A stretch of DNA of 64,000 nucleotides from Polaromonas sp. CG_9.7 (GCF_015752205.1 NZ_JADOVG010000003.1:215833-279832); one strand, 5' to 3'; positions 1 to 8,980 are shown, counted from the stretch's first letter. Notes: a model not told the origin generated them from the letters alone. Program-made: numbers and translations.

Positions 1-5
1 GCCTG

Positions 6-983
6 ATGACCCGAGCACACTCTGCATCGACCCATACACGCGCCCGGGATTCGGCGCAGATACAGTTCCATTACGATGTTTCAGATGCTTTCTATGGGCT
101 GTGGCTGGACCCGCGCCGGGTTTATTCCTGCGCCTATTACCGCGAAAGCGGCATGACCCTGGCACAGGCGCAGGAAGCCAAGCTGGAACACATCTGCCGC
201 AAGCTGATGCTCAGGCCCGGCGAGCGCCTGCTGGACATCGGCGCGGGCTGGGGCGCCCTGCTGCTGTGGGCTGCCGAGCATCACGGCGTCGAGGCAACCG
301 GCATCACGCTGTCGGAAAACCAGCACCGGCATGTGCGCCAGCGAATCGCCGACAAGGGCCTGGAAGGCCGAGTGCGCATCGAACTTCGCGACTACCGCGA
401 CCTTCCCGAAACGCAGCCCTTCGACAAGATATCGTCGGTCGGCATGTTTGAGCATGTCGGCCAGGCCAACATGGACGCTTACTTTGACAAGATCATGCAC
501 TTGCTGGTACCGGGCGGGCTGGTGCTGAACCATGGCATCACCGCAGGCGACCTGCAGCACCGGCAAATAGGCGCGGGCATGGGCGACTTCATTGAGAAAT
601 ACATTTTTCCGGGCGGCGAGCTGATGCATGTCAGCGCAGTGCTCGGCCACCTGGCGAATTCAGGCCTGGAAATGGTTGACACCGAAAACCTGCGGCCCCA
701 TTACGGCCGCACGCTGTGGGACTGGTCGGATGCGCTGGAAGCGCGCCTGGACGACGCGCGTCAGGCGCTGGCAGCCGGCAGCCCGCCCGAACGCGCTGAA
801 AAGATACTGCGCGCCTACCGGCTCTACCTGGCAGGCAGCGCCATGAGCTTCGAGCAGGGCTGGATTGCGCTGCACCAGGTGCTGGCGACGCGGCCGGCAG
901 CGCCGTTTCGGGGCGAGTCCATCCGGGGTGCGAAGTCGGCCTATCCCTTCAACCGTGAATTCATGTACCCGGCTTGCGACTGA
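6..983 (+). CDS. Cyclopropane-fatty-acid synthase family SAM methyltransferase
   Basis: The product (325 aa) resembles cyclopropane-fatty-acyl-phospholipid synthases, which transfer a methylene group from S-adenosylmethionine to unsaturated acyl chains of membrane phospholipids. Visible marks are HYDVS at residues 22-26, YSCAYY near 40-45, the SAM-binding motif LLDIGAGWG at 75-83 and the GMFEHVG segment near 148. The reading frame is still open at the left edge, so a longer N-terminus outside the window is possible; the short form starting at 6 resembles the ~290-residue mycobacterial enzymes rather than the ~380-residue E. coli Cfa. It is convergent with xerD, only 11 bp away. The exact substrate is inferred from the family. 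Confidence 0.8.
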   Translation: MTRAHSASTHTRARDSAQIQFHYDVSDAFYGLWLDPRRVYSCAYYRESGMTLAQAQEAKLEHICRKLMLRPGERLLDIGAGWGALLLWAAEHHGVEATGITLSENQHRHVRQRIADKGLEGRVRIELRDYRDLPETQPFDKISSVGMFEHVGQANMDAYFDKIMHLLVPGGLVLNHGITAGDLQHRQIGAGMGDFIEKYIFPGGELMHVSAVLGHLANSGLEMVDTENLRPHYGRTLWDWSDALEARLDDARQALAAGSPPERAEKILRAYRLYLAGSAMSFEQGWIALHQVLATRPAAPFRGESIRGAKSAYPFNREFMYPACD

Positions 984-994
984 GCCTGTGCCGT

Positions 995-1897
995 TCAGCC
1001 GCGCGGATGATGCTCCGCATGAATCGCCTTCAGGCGCTCGCGCGCCACATGGGTGTAGATCGTGGTGGTGGAAATGTCGGCATGGCCGAGCAGCATCTGC
1101 ACCGCGCGCAAGTCGGCGCCGTGGTTCAGCAAATGCGTGGCGAAGGCATGGCGCAACGTATGCGGCGACAGCGGCGAATGGATGCCGGCCAGTTGTGCAT
1201 ATTTTTTCACCAGCTTCCAGAACATCACCCGGCTCATGCCGTGGCCGTGGCTGGTCACAAACAGGTCATCGGTCTGCTGGCCACCCAAAATGGCAGGCCG
1301 CGCTTCGGCGATGTAGCGAACAATCCATTCGCGAGCCACCTGGCCAAACGGCACCAACCGTTCGGTGCTGCCCTTGCCCAGAACGCGCAACACGCCTTCG
1401 TTCAGGCCAACATGAAACGTCTTGAGCCCGACCAGTTCACTGACGCGCAGGCCGCTGGCGTACATCGTTTCCAGCATGGCACGGTCGCGCAACCCGAGCG
1501 GCGTGTCATCGTCGGGCGCTGACAGCAGTGCTTCGACTTGCGGCTCGGACATCACCTTGGGAACGCGCAGCGCCTGCTTGGCCGACGCCAGCTTGAGCGT
1601 GGGATCAACCGCCACCAGGTTTTCACGCAGCGCCCAGCGAAAGTAGCGCTTGAAGACCGTCAGGCAGCGGTTCGCCGAGGTGGCCTTGGTCACCGCATGG
1701 CGGAACGCAAAGTAGGCCTTGACAGCGTCTTCATCCGAATTGTCAAGCGCTCGGTGCTGCTGCTCGTCGCTGTTGAGCCAGACGGCATACAGCGACAGGT
1801 CGCGCCGGTAGGCCGCCAGGGTATTGCGGGACAGGCCGTCCTCCAGCCACAAGGCGTCGATGAACGTGTCGATAGCCGACTGGCTTTGCGGGTGCAT
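995..1897 (-). CDS. xerD: Site-specific tyrosine recombinase XerD
   Basis: XerD acts with XerC at dif to resolve chromosome dimers at the division septum. The 300-aa protein has an N-terminal SAM-like core-binding domain (about 1-100) and a C-terminal catalytic domain with all expected residues: R151 (GLRVSELV), K175 (GKGSTER), H246 and R249 (HTLRH), H272 (GHADIS) and Y281 (IYTH). The ATG at 1897 gives the usual Xer length; an upstream TTG at 1957 would add 20 residues that do not fit the family. No strong Shine-Dalgarno is visible. XerC versus XerD is judged from overall similarity and the Y-T-H-V ending, so the subtype is slightly less sure than the family. Confidence 0.9.
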   Translation of the reverse strand: MHPQSQSAIDTFIDALWLEDGLSRNTLAAYRRDLSLYAVWLNSDEQQHRALDNSDEDAVKAYFAFRHAVTKATSANRCLTVFKRYFRWALRENLVAVDPTLKLASAKQALRVPKVMSEPQVEALLSAPDDDTPLGLRDRAMLETMYASGLRVSELVGLKTFHVGLNEGVLRVLGKGSTERLVPFGQVAREWIVRYIAEARPAILGGQQTDDLFVTSHGHGMSRVMFWKLVKKYAQLAGIHSPLSPHTLRHAFATHLLNHGADLRAVQMLLGHADISTTTIYTHVARERLKAIHAEHHPRG

Positions 1898-1995
1898 GGT
1901 GTGGAGATCGTAAAAAAAGGAAATCTGGCTTGCGCGACAGCGTGAGTCGGCAGCCAAGCAGTGAGGCAGCCGCTTGTTTCGGCGGCCAAAGCGAT

Positions 1996-2967
1996 TTATT
2001 CCAGCTTGAGGTTCGAGGTTTCGACCACTTTTTTATACACGTCGTACTCGGCCTTGATCTGGGCGGCGAACTGCTCGGGCGTGTTGGCCACGATCAGCGA
2101 ACCGGTGTCCTCGATGCGCTTGCGGACTGCCGGGTCTTCGAGCGCCTTTTTCACGCCGGCGTTGACCTTGTCCACGACCTCTTTGGGCAGGTCCTTGGGG
2201 CCGATGATGCCGTAATACGCCATGCGGTTGACCGGCTCCAGCCCGACTTCCTTGAAGGTCGGCACATCCGGCAGGGCCGCCAGCCGCTGCGGCGCGGCCA
2301 CGACGATGGGAATCAGCCGCTTTTGCAGGGCAAACGGCAAGGTTGAAGGCAGGTTGTCAAAAATGATCAGCACCTGGCCTGCCACCGTGTCATTGAGTGC
2401 CGGACCCGAGCCGCGGTAGGGAATGTGCGTGATGAAGGTGCCGCTCAGGTTTTTGTAGAGCTCCATCTGCAGGTGGGCAATCGAGCCGGTGCCGGACGAG
2501 GCAAACGAGTATTTGCCCGGATTTTTCTTCAGCTCGGCAATGAATTCCTTGTAGTTGCGCGCCGGAAAGCTCGGATGCACAGCAATGATGTTGGGCGTGG
2601 CGGCAATGTTGATGATCGGCGTGAAGTCGGTCAGCGGGTTGTAGGGGATTTTCGGGTTGATGGCTGGGTTGGCGGCGGTGGTGGACACCGTGGCAATGCC
2701 CAGCGAATAGCCGTCGGGCACTGCACGCGCAGTTTCGGTGGCACCGATCACGCCGCCGCCGCCGGACTTGTTTTCAACTATCACCACTTGGCCCAGCGCC
2801 TTGCCCAATGGCTCGGCCATGACCCGGCCGATGATGTCGGTCGTGCCGCCAGGCGCGAACGGAATCTGCAGCTTGATGACCTTGCTCGGATAACCCTGGG
2901 CCAGCACGGCGCCCGAGGCAGCGCTCAGGGCAAGTGCAGAAAAAGCCAGCAGACAGCGACGTTTCAT
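1996..2967 (-). CDS. Bug-family TTT substrate-binding protein
   Basis: Bug receptors are periplasmic binding proteins, classically the solute receptor of tripartite tricarboxylate transporters for small carboxylates. The 323-aa product has a Sec signal peptide (MKRRCLLAFSALALSAASG, cleavage after VLAQ near 24) followed by YPSKVIKLQIPFAPGG, the typical Bug N-terminus, and the central SSGTGSIAHLQ motif. AAGGAA lies upstream of the ATG at 2967, which decides the start over a longer upstream extension. No membrane TTT subunits are nearby, as is usual for orphan Bug genes in Comamonadaceae. It is divergent from the AEC transporter across about 87 bp. The ligand is unknown. Confidence 0.88.
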   Translation of the reverse strand: MKRRCLLAFSALALSAASGAVLAQGYPSKVIKLQIPFAPGGTTDIIGRVMAEPLGKALGQVVIVENKSGGGGVIGATETARAVPDGYSLGIATVSTTAANPAINPKIPYNPLTDFTPIINIAATPNIIAVHPSFPARNYKEFIAELKKNPGKYSFASSGTGSIAHLQMELYKNLSGTFITHIPYRGSGPALNDTVAGQVLIIFDNLPSTLPFALQKRLIPIVVAAPQRLAALPDVPTFKEVGLEPVNRMAYYGIIGPKDLPKEVVDKVNAGVKKALEDPAVRKRIEDTGSLIVANTPEQFAAQIKAEYDVYKKVVETSNLKLE

Positions 2968-3054
2968 GATCAGTTCCTTGGAAGAAGACAGTGCTGCATC
3001 GTAAACGCTGCCGTGGGCGCAGGCACCTGTGGAATACACATAAGGGCAAACCCC

Positions 3055-3984
3055 ATGATTGCGGTTATTCTTCGCCCGGTGATTTACGCCCAACTGCTTC
3101 TGCCCGACTTTTCACTCATCTTGTGCGGTTACCTGCTGTGCCGCCACACGCCGCTTGATCGCACGGTATGGGGTCCGGTGGAAAGCCTGGTTTATTATTT
3201 TTTGTTTCCGCTGCTGCTGTTTCAGTCCATAGTGAAAAGCCCGCTGGACCTGGCGGCGACATCCAACCTGATTGGCGCTGGCTTGGCGCTGGGGCTGGCC
3301 GGCGTTGTTCTGGTCTATAGCCTGCCTTACATACCCGGATTGCGCCAGCATATCGACCTCCGCGAGCATGCCGCCAGCGCCCAGGTGGCTTTTCGCTTTA
3401 ACTCCTTCATCGGCCTGGCACTGGCCGAGCGTCTGGCGGGCAGCCATGGGCTGCAGCTCATTGCCGTACTGATCGGCGTGAGCGTGCCCTTGCTCAACAT
3501 GGCGGCGGTGTGGCCAATGGCGCGCCATTCGGGGAGCGGCTTTTTGCGTGAACTGGTACGCAATCCGCTGATCCTGGCCACGGCCGCGGGCCTGGCGGCA
3601 AATCTGCTGGGTTTCAGCCTGCCTGACTGGTCGGTGCCGACGCTGTCGCGCCTCGGTGCCTCGGCCATTGTGCTGGGCCTGATGACGGCAGGCGCCGGCA
3701 TGCAGTTGGGCCACCTGTCACAGGCCAAAACCCTGTCGGTGGCAGTGCTGTCGATCAGGCATTGCCTGATGCCACTGGTGGCGCTGGGACTGGCCCGGGC
3801 ATTTGGCCTGGACACTGTGCAAAGCACCATTTTGCTGGCGTTTTCCGGCCTGCCGACCGCGTCCAGCGCGTATGTGCTGGCGGCGCGCATGGGCTACAAC
3901 GGCGGCTACATCGCCGGCCTTGTCACGCTGTCCACGCTGCTGGGTGTGGCAAGCTTGCCGTTCGCGCTGGGCTTGCTGAACTGA
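3055..3984 (+). CDS. AEC family (auxin efflux carrier-like) transporter
   Basis: The 309-aa product is almost entirely hydrophobic, with about ten predicted membrane segments in two halves, as in AEC-family permeases that export or exchange organic acids such as malate or malonate. Visible family traits are a proline and glycine-rich first helix (LPDFSLILCGYLL), FLFPLLLFQSIVKSP, and a C-terminal half ending with AFSGLPTASSAYVLA. The ATG at 3055 is preceded by AAGGG at a suitable distance. It shares the intergenic region with the divergent Bug receptor, suggesting a common carboxylate substrate, but this is inference. The stop lies in a short direct-repeat stretch (CTGAACTGAG-like units, 3978-4003). 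Confidence 0.82.
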   Translation: MIAVILRPVIYAQLLLPDFSLILCGYLLCRHTPLDRTVWGPVESLVYYFLFPLLLFQSIVKSPLDLAATSNLIGAGLALGLAGVVLVYSLPYIPGLRQHIDLREHAASAQVAFRFNSFIGLALAERLAGSHGLQLIAVLIGVSVPLLNMAAVWPMARHSGSGFLRELVRNPLILATAAGLAANLLGFSLPDWSVPTLSRLGASAIVLGLMTAGAGMQLGHLSQAKTLSVAVLSIRHCLMPLVALGLARAFGLDTVQSTILLAFSGLPTASSAYVLAARMGYNGGYIAGLVTLSTLLGVASLPFALGLLN

Positions 3985-4019
3985 ACTGAGCTGAACTGAG
4001 CTTAGCGGGTGAGACACAC

Positions 4020-4085
4020 TCGCCGCTATTAATTTAATAGCTAGAAACAAATACCTGATTTGCGCTAACGTCATTTTCTATCATT
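4020..4085 (-). repeat. Dispersed ~60-bp repeat, copy 1
   Basis: It contains the perfect 17-bp palindrome GCTATTAATTTAATAGC at 4025-4041, followed by a TTTGCGCTAACG segment. Read on the minus strand it matches the order seen in the other copies: GCGC block, spacer, AGCTAT, A/T block, ATAGC. It sits in the convergent spacer between the AEC gene and queG. Confidence 0.75.
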
Positions 4086-4104
4086 ATTCGGCGTTTCAGC
4101 AGAC

Positions 4105-5208
4105 TCATTGGCCCAACGCCCAGGCCACCTGCTCGCGCACCACGTCGCTCGGGTGATCGGCGCGGCCCTGCAGGCTGGTGCGCAGGCTGGCCTGGTCCGC
4201 CGAACTGACCCTGCCACCCCTCAAAGCATTGCCCATCGCCAGCGCGATGTTGCGCAGCCAGCGTTCATGCCCGATGCGGCGAATCGGACTGCCTTCGGTC
4301 AGGCGCAGGAAAGCGTCTTCGCTCCAGCCGAACAGCGTGACGAGCTGCTGCCCTGTCAAGCCCTGGCGTTCGTCGAAATCGCTCAAGCTGCTGCGCTGGG
4401 CAAACTTGTTCCAGGGGCACGCCAGCTGGCAGTCGTCGCAGCCGTAGATGCGGTTGCCCACCAAGTGGCGAAGTTCCAACGGAATCGGGCCGGCGTGTTC
4501 TATGGTCAGGTAAGAAATGCAACGCCGCGCATCGAGCTTGCCGGGCGCAATGATGGCCTGCGTAGGGCAGATGTCGATGCACGCCTGGCAGCTGCCGCAA
4601 TGGGACGTAACCGGCGCGCTGGGCGGCAGGGCAATGTCGACATAGATTTCTCCGAGAAAAAACATTGAGCCCGCTTCGCGGTTCAGCAGCAGCGTGTGCT
4701 TGCCGCGCCATCCCTGGCCGCTGCGCGACGCCAGTTCGGCTTCGAGCACCGGCGCCGAGTCGGTGAAGGCGCGGTGGCCAAAAGGGCCCATCTGCTCGCC
4801 GATGCGCTCGGCCAGCTTTTGCAGCCGGCTGCGCAATACCTTGTGGTAGTCGCGTCCCCGCGCATAGACCGAGACAATGCCTTCGCCCGGCCGCTGCAGC
4901 CGGTTGAGTTCCATCGCCTGCCATTGGCCGGGCTGGCGCGGGGTGGCAGCTGGCAAGTAGTCCATTCGCGCAGTGATTACACTGACTGTTCCCGGAACCA
5001 ATTCGGCAGGACGCGCTCTTTTAAGGCCATGGGATGCCATGTAATGCATGCTGCCATGAAATCCGGCAGCCAGCCAGGCCGATAATCCGGCTTCGGCTGA
5101 CGACAAGTCAACATCCGCAATGCCGATTTGCGAAAATCCAAGCTCGCGCCCCCAGGTTTGAATTTGAGAAACGAATTGATGACTGTTCCACTGATTGCAG
5201 GTCGGCAT
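4105..5208 (-). CDS. queG: Epoxyqueuosine reductase QueG
   Basis: QueG reduces epoxyqueuosine to queuosine at the tRNA wobble position, using cobalamin and two [4Fe-4S] clusters in the cytoplasm. The 367-aa product shows both ferredoxin-like cluster motifs (CGSCQACIDICP and the C-terminal CDDCQLACPWN) and the FTDSAPVLE segment holding the presumed catalytic aspartate. A C-terminal HEAT-like tail (residues ~300-367) is typical. The ATG at 5208 gives the normal family N-terminus (WGRELGFSQIGIADVDL). That start lies inside the 5' end of the divergent tsaE, so the two coding regions overlap head-to-head by about 30 bp. No strong ribosome-binding site is seen. Confidence 0.93.
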   Translation of the reverse strand: MPTCNQWNSHQFVSQIQTWGRELGFSQIGIADVDLSSAEAGLSAWLAAGFHGSMHYMASHGLKRARPAELVPGTVSVITARMDYLPAATPRQPGQWQAMELNRLQRPGEGIVSVYARGRDYHKVLRSRLQKLAERIGEQMGPFGHRAFTDSAPVLEAELASRSGQGWRGKHTLLLNREAGSMFFLGEIYVDIALPPSAPVTSHCGSCQACIDICPTQAIIAPGKLDARRCISYLTIEHAGPIPLELRHLVGNRIYGCDDCQLACPWNKFAQRSSLSDFDERQGLTGQQLVTLFGWSEDAFLRLTEGSPIRRIGHERWLRNIALAMGNALRGGRVSSADQASLRTSLQGRADHPSDVVREQVAWALGQ

Positions 5209-5697
5209 CCGCTGATTGTAAAAAACATCACCTGGCCAGACGAGGCGGCAACGCAATCCCTTGCTCAGGCGCTGGCCGCCAAGCCGGCAATTCGCCAGGC
5301 GCTGATTGAACTGCACGGCGACCTGGGTGCCGGCAAGACGACGTTTGTGCGTCACCTGCTCGTCAGTCTGGGCGTGCAGGGGCGCATCAAAAGCCCCACT
5401 TATGCGGTTGTAGAACCTTACACATTGAAGGCATCAAGCCTTGACTCGGGCCACAATCTGGAATTGTCAATCTGGCATTTTGACTTTTACCGTTTCAATG
5501 ACCCCCATGAGTGGGAAGAAGCCGGGTTCCGGGAGACATTCGCCAGTCCCGGGCTCAAGCTGGTCGAGTGGCCGGAAAAGGCCGGAAATCATTTGCCCCG
5601 GCCCGACCTGGTGATTGCCATCGAGATGCAGCCCGACGAATCGCGGCGCATTACCCTGACGGCCCATACCCCCACGGGGGCGGAGTTACTCGCATGA
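5179..5697 (+). CDS. tsaE: tRNA threonylcarbamoyladenosine ATPase TsaE
   Basis: TsaE is the ATPase that works with TsaB, TsaD and TsaC in making N6-threonylcarbamoyladenosine on ANN-decoding tRNAs. The 172-aa product carries the P-loop GDLGAGKTTF at about 47-56, then KSPTYAVVEPY, HFDFYRF and LVEWPEKA, all diagnostic. The ATG at 5179 is chosen because no ATG, GTG or TTG occurs in frame between it and the conserved DEAATQ region. It overlaps queG head-to-head at its 5' end and amiC by ATGA at its 3' end, so it is translationally coupled to amiC. The tsaE-amiC pair is a common arrangement in Burkholderiales. Confidence 0.93.
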   Translation: MTVPLIAGRHPLIVKNITWPDEAATQSLAQALAAKPAIRQALIELHGDLGAGKTTFVRHLLVSLGVQGRIKSPTYAVVEPYTLKASSLDSGHNLELSIWHFDFYRFNDPHEWEEAGFRETFASPGLKLVEWPEKAGNHLPRPDLVIAIEMQPDESRRITLTAHTPTGAELLA

Positions 5698-7214
5698 ACA
5701 ACAAGAAAAAATTCTCCGCAGGTCCGAGTCGCCGCCATGCGCTGCAAATGGGTGGCATCGTGCTGTTGCTGGGCACCCAGCACATCGCCCGGGGCGCCTC
5801 GATCGTCGCAGTGCGCGTCTGGCCGTCGAAAGACTACACCCGCCTGACCATCGAGTCCGACACCGAGATCAAGGCACGCCAGTTCTTCATTGACGAGCCA
5901 CCCAGGCTGGCGGTGGACATTGAAGGCATCGACCTGATTCCGGCGCTGCGCGAGCTGGTCGCCAAGGTCAAGTCAGACGACCCGAACATCTCGGGCATTC
6001 GCGTTGGCCAGAATGCGCCCGGCGTGGTGCGGCTGGTCATGGACCTTAAAAAACAGATACTTCCGCAGGTCTTCAGCCTGGCACCCGTAGCCGCCTACCA
6101 GCACCGGCTGGTGCTGGACCTGTACCCGGCGCAGCCGGTGGACCCGCTCGAAGCGCTGATCGCCGAACGTCTGTCTGACCCGGTCAAGCCAGCCGCGCCA
6201 GCCGCCTCCGTGGCTGCCGCACCTGTCAACACCGCGCCACTGACTCCACCGGGCAAGGCTGCCGCACAGGCCAACGACCCGCTGGGCAATCTGATGGCGC
6301 AGCAATCGGGCAAGGCCGCCTCCGCGCCTTCCGTAGTAGCGCCTGCCGCGCCGACAACCAGTGTTGCAGGCAACGCCGTGCGGCCGGCGGCCCCCGTCAG
6401 GCCCCCGGTGGTCGCGTCCGTGGAGCCGCCCGCCATCAGGCCACAGGCCGACGCCACACCTTTTTCAAGGGGTGACACCGCGCCCGATTTTGAAAACAAG
6501 ACCGACCGCCTGGTCATCGTCGCCCTCGACCCCGGTCATGGCGGCGAAGACCCCGGCGCCATTGGCCCGGGCGGCACGCGTGAGAAAGACGTGGTGCTGC
6601 AAATTGCGCACCGCCTGCGCGACCGCATCAACCAGCAGCCCAACATGCGCGCCTACCTGACGCGCGATGCTGATTTTTTCGTGCCCTTGCATGTCCGTGT
6701 ACAAAAGGCGCGCAGCGTGAAGGCCGACTTGTTCATCAGCCTGCATGCCGACGCTTTTTTTACCGAAACACCGCAGGGCGCCAGCGTCTTTGCACTGAGC
6801 GAAAAAGGCGCCTCAAGCAGCGCAGCGCGCTGGATTGCCAACAAGGAAAACTCGGCCGACCTGGTGGGCGGCATCAATGTCAAGGCCAAGGATGCACAGG
6901 TGATGCGGGCCATGTTCGACATGAGCACAACAGCGCAGATCAACGACAGCATGAAGCTGGGCAGCGCCATGCTGGGCGAGATCGGCAACGTCGGCAAGCT
7001 GCACAAGCCCCGGGTCGAGCAGGCCAGCTTCGCCGTACTGAAGGCGCCTGATATTCCAAGTGTCCTGGTCGAGACTGCTTTCATCAGCAACCCGGCCGAA
7101 GAAGTCCGGTTGCGCAGCGAAAGTTACCAGATCGAGCTGGCCGATGCGCTTATGAGGGGCATTTCACGCTACTTTGCCAAGAATCCTCCGCTGGCGCGCA
7201 ACCGCGCCCTGTAA
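5694..7214 (+). CDS. amiC: N-acetylmuramoyl-L-alanine amidase, AmiC type
   Basis: The enzyme cleaves the amide bond between N-acetylmuramic acid and the stem peptide in periplasmic murein, mainly during daughter-cell separation. The 506-aa product has a twin-arginine signal (SRRHALQMGG, then a hydrophobic stretch), an AMIN domain for envelope targeting (~40-150), a proline/alanine-rich linker (~160-270) and an Amidase_3 domain (~275-500). Zinc ligands are visible in DPGHGGEDPGA (His near 282), TREKD and SLHADAF, and the catalytic glutamate in VLVETAFISN near 458. The start overlaps the tsaE stop. mutL often follows directly in relatives; here two or three genes intervene. Confidence 0.92.
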   Translation: MNNKKKFSAGPSRRHALQMGGIVLLLGTQHIARGASIVAVRVWPSKDYTRLTIESDTEIKARQFFIDEPPRLAVDIEGIDLIPALRELVAKVKSDDPNISGIRVGQNAPGVVRLVMDLKKQILPQVFSLAPVAAYQHRLVLDLYPAQPVDPLEALIAERLSDPVKPAAPAASVAAAPVNTAPLTPPGKAAAQANDPLGNLMAQQSGKAASAPSVVAPAAPTTSVAGNAVRPAAPVRPPVVASVEPPAIRPQADATPFSRGDTAPDFENKTDRLVIVALDPGHGGEDPGAIGPGGTREKDVVLQIAHRLRDRINQQPNMRAYLTRDADFFVPLHVRVQKARSVKADLFISLHADAFFTETPQGASVFALSEKGASSSAARWIANKENSADLVGGINVKAKDAQVMRAMFDMSTTAQINDSMKLGSAMLGEIGNVGKLHKPRVEQASFAVLKAPDIPSVLVETAFISNPAEEVRLRSESYQIELADALMRGISRYFAKNPPLARNRAL

Positions 7215-7383
7215 AAACAGGCTGACTTGCTTGAAGACCTTACATACGACACGGGCCGGCGGCTTCTTCCTACAGTTCGGCTTGGATGCATGGAATAAAC
7301 TCAATGCACAGGCTGCGCCGGGATGTGACGATGCGAAAAAACCCGGTGAATCAGCCTGAATCCAAATATAAAAGGTGAAAACC

Positions 7384-7596
7384 ATGATCAAGAAAATCTT
7401 AATCTCAGCCGCTGCCGTCTCCCTGATTGCCCTGACTGGCTGTGGAACCAACCCCACCAATGCACAAATCGGCACGGGCGCAGGCGCAGTCTTGGGCGGT
7501 GTAGCCGGAAATGCCGTCTTTGGCGGCACTCTCGGAACCGTTGGCGGCGCGGCTGCCGGTGCGTTGATCGGCAATGAGGTCGGCAAGCGCAAATAA
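7384..7596 (+). CDS. Small glycine-zipper lipoprotein (OsmB-like)
   Basis: The 70-aa product has a lipoprotein signal with the lipobox LTGC and then a glycine-zipper 2TM segment (GTGAGAVLGGVAGN..., GTVGGAAAGALIG) with charged residues at the end, as in OsmB and the SlyB/YMGG class of outer-membrane lipoproteins. AAGGTG sits 7 bp before the ATG at 7384, which I prefer over a GTG three codons upstream. It stands alone between amiC and a strong terminator. Its role is probably envelope stability under stress; this rests on the family only. Confidence 0.75.
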   Translation: MIKKILISAAAVSLIALTGCGTNPTNAQIGTGAGAVLGGVAGNAVFGGTLGTVGGAAAGALIGNEVGKRK

Positions 7597-7668
7597 GACT
7601 TTCGAATCCAGTACAGCGCTGACCCGTTCGGGTAACGCTGCAAAAACAGCTTGCAGTCCAAGCGACTC

Positions 7669-7720
7669 GAGCAAAAAAGACGATTCCTGATCTATGTCAG
7701 TGAGTCGTCTTTTTTTGCTC
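7669..7720. terminator. Strong, probably bidirectional intrinsic terminator
   Basis: Arms GAGCAAAAAAGACGA (7669-7683) and TCGTCTTTTTTTGCTC (7705-7720) form a long stem. The T tract on the plus strand and the A tract giving T's on the minus strand allow termination in both directions. It lies after the lipoprotein gene and before the minus-strand remnants at 7848. Confidence 0.85.
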
Positions 7721-7847
7721 AAGCTTCTCCGCAAGCACGGGTAATTCCAAAAAGGTTTATCTGCCTGCCTTTCCGTGTCCCCTTTCAGGGGGGCACATCG
7801 ACTCCATCTCGGTGGCATGGTGCGCCGTCAGGTTTTTTCGCTTGCGC

Positions 7848-8218
7848 TTAAGAGTAAGCGTCATCAAAGCATTTTCCAGCGTCCAGGGCGCTCTCGTCAG
7901 GAAGATTGCGCGGGGTGTGGCGTAGCGCAAAGTCCCGTGTCTGGGTGGCCACACGGTCCAGCGCCGCACGGCGGACGGCTGGCAGGTTCAGGCTGGCGTC
8001 GGCTTGGGCATCCAGCCCCAGCGAAGCGGCCAGGCGCTGCCTTTGCCGTCGGCCAGCGTCACCTGTTGCACCTTGCAAAAACGCCGCCAGCCGACGGCCT
8101 GCGCGGCCTGGAAAAGGCGCAACTTCAAGGCCGAGCCAGCCAGCGATTCCTGCAATTTGCCGAACTCCCGCTCATGGATGCGCGGAACCGAGATCAGCAC
8201 TGTAGTCCGCACCGCCAT
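7848..8218 (-). pseudogene. Possible frameshifted gene, unrecognised
   Basis: Two minus-strand frames with native-looking GC-rich codon use abut here. One (8218 to about 8050) starts MAVRTTVLISVPRIHE and runs to GRFCKVQQVTLADGK-like sequence; the other (about 8060 to 7848) continues with ASLGLDAQADASLNLP and ends CFDDAYS. Joining them near 8050, where both read through the same GGCAAAGGCAGCGCC stretch, would give one product of roughly 120 residues. I do not recognise the family. It lies downstream of the DedA gene on the same strand, with about 100 bp between. It could equally be two chance frames. The rest of 7721-7847 shows nothing. Confidence 0.3.
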
Positions 8219-8320
8219 GATGTCTTCGGCCAGCAGCGCGAACGTCCGTGAACAGCGTGCGAAGCGATGAATTGTCTGCTGCCTGCCAATACCAGTGGTG
8301 ACTGGAAAGTCGCGCAGTGC

Positions 8321-8980
8321 TCAAGACTGCACCGGCGCGCGGCCAGCCTGGCGCCGTGCCCGCCAGGCACCGAAGAGCACGAACAGGCCAGGCACCAGAA
8401 TCATGGCCCAGATGATCTTGTCCAGGTGCGTCTTGACAAAAGGCACGTTGCCAAAGGCATAGCCAGCCGTGACGATGCCGCCGACCCACAAGGCCGCGCC
8501 GACGACGTTGAACAGTGAGAACTTGCCGCGGCTCATGTGCGAAATACCGGCAACAAAGGGCGCGAAGGTGCGTAAAAATGGCATGAAGCGCGCCGCGATG
8601 ATGGTCACGCCGCCATAGCGCTCGTAAAACGCATGCGCCTGGTTGAACGCCCTCTTGTTGAAAAAGCGCGAGTCTTCCCATTGGAACACCTTGGGCCCGA
8701 TGTACCGGCCAATCGAATAATTGCACTGGTCGCCCAGCACCGCCGCGACAAACAACAGGCCCACGGCCAGCGGATAGCTCATCAGGCCGACGCCGCACAT
8801 TGCGCCCACCACAAACAGCAGTGAATCGCCGGGCAAGAACGGCATCACGACCACGCCGGTCTCGACAAAAATGATCAGGAAAAGCAGCGCATAAACCCAC
8901 AGGCCATAGCTGGCCACGAAGGTTTCGAGATGCTTGTCGACATGCAGGATGAAATCGATGAGAAAGGCAGCTAGTTCCAT
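8321..8980 (-). CDS. DedA family membrane protein (VTT domain)
   Basis: DedA proteins are inner-membrane proteins linked to lipid scrambling or undecaprenyl-phosphate recycling and proton-motive-force maintenance. The 219-aa product has the family's features: GVVVMPFLPGDSLLFVVGA near 40-60, GDQCNYSIGRYIG, and the FARFMPFLRTFAPFVAG-type amphipathic helix (here AARFMPFLRTFAPF) with the conserved arginines, then MSRGKFSLFNVVGA. Length matches the family. It is divergent from mutL across about 270 bp in which I see nothing else. Which DedA subgroup it belongs to cannot be decided here. Confidence 0.88.
   Translation of the reverse strand: MELAAFLIDFILHVDKHLETFVASYGLWVYALLFLIIFVETGVVVMPFLPGDSLLFVVGAMCGVGLMSYPLAVGLLFVAAVLGDQCNYSIGRYIGPKVFQWEDSRFFNKRAFNQAHAFYERYGGVTIIAARFMPFLRTFAPFVAGISHMSRGKFSLFNVVGAALWVGGIVTAGYAFGNVPFVKTHLDKIIWAMILVPGLFVLFGAWRARRQAGRAPVQS

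Noticed and set aside
7375..7596. GTG at 7375 as start of the small lipoprotein
   Set aside because: The ATG at 7384 has a well-placed AAGGTG, which includes the GTG itself.
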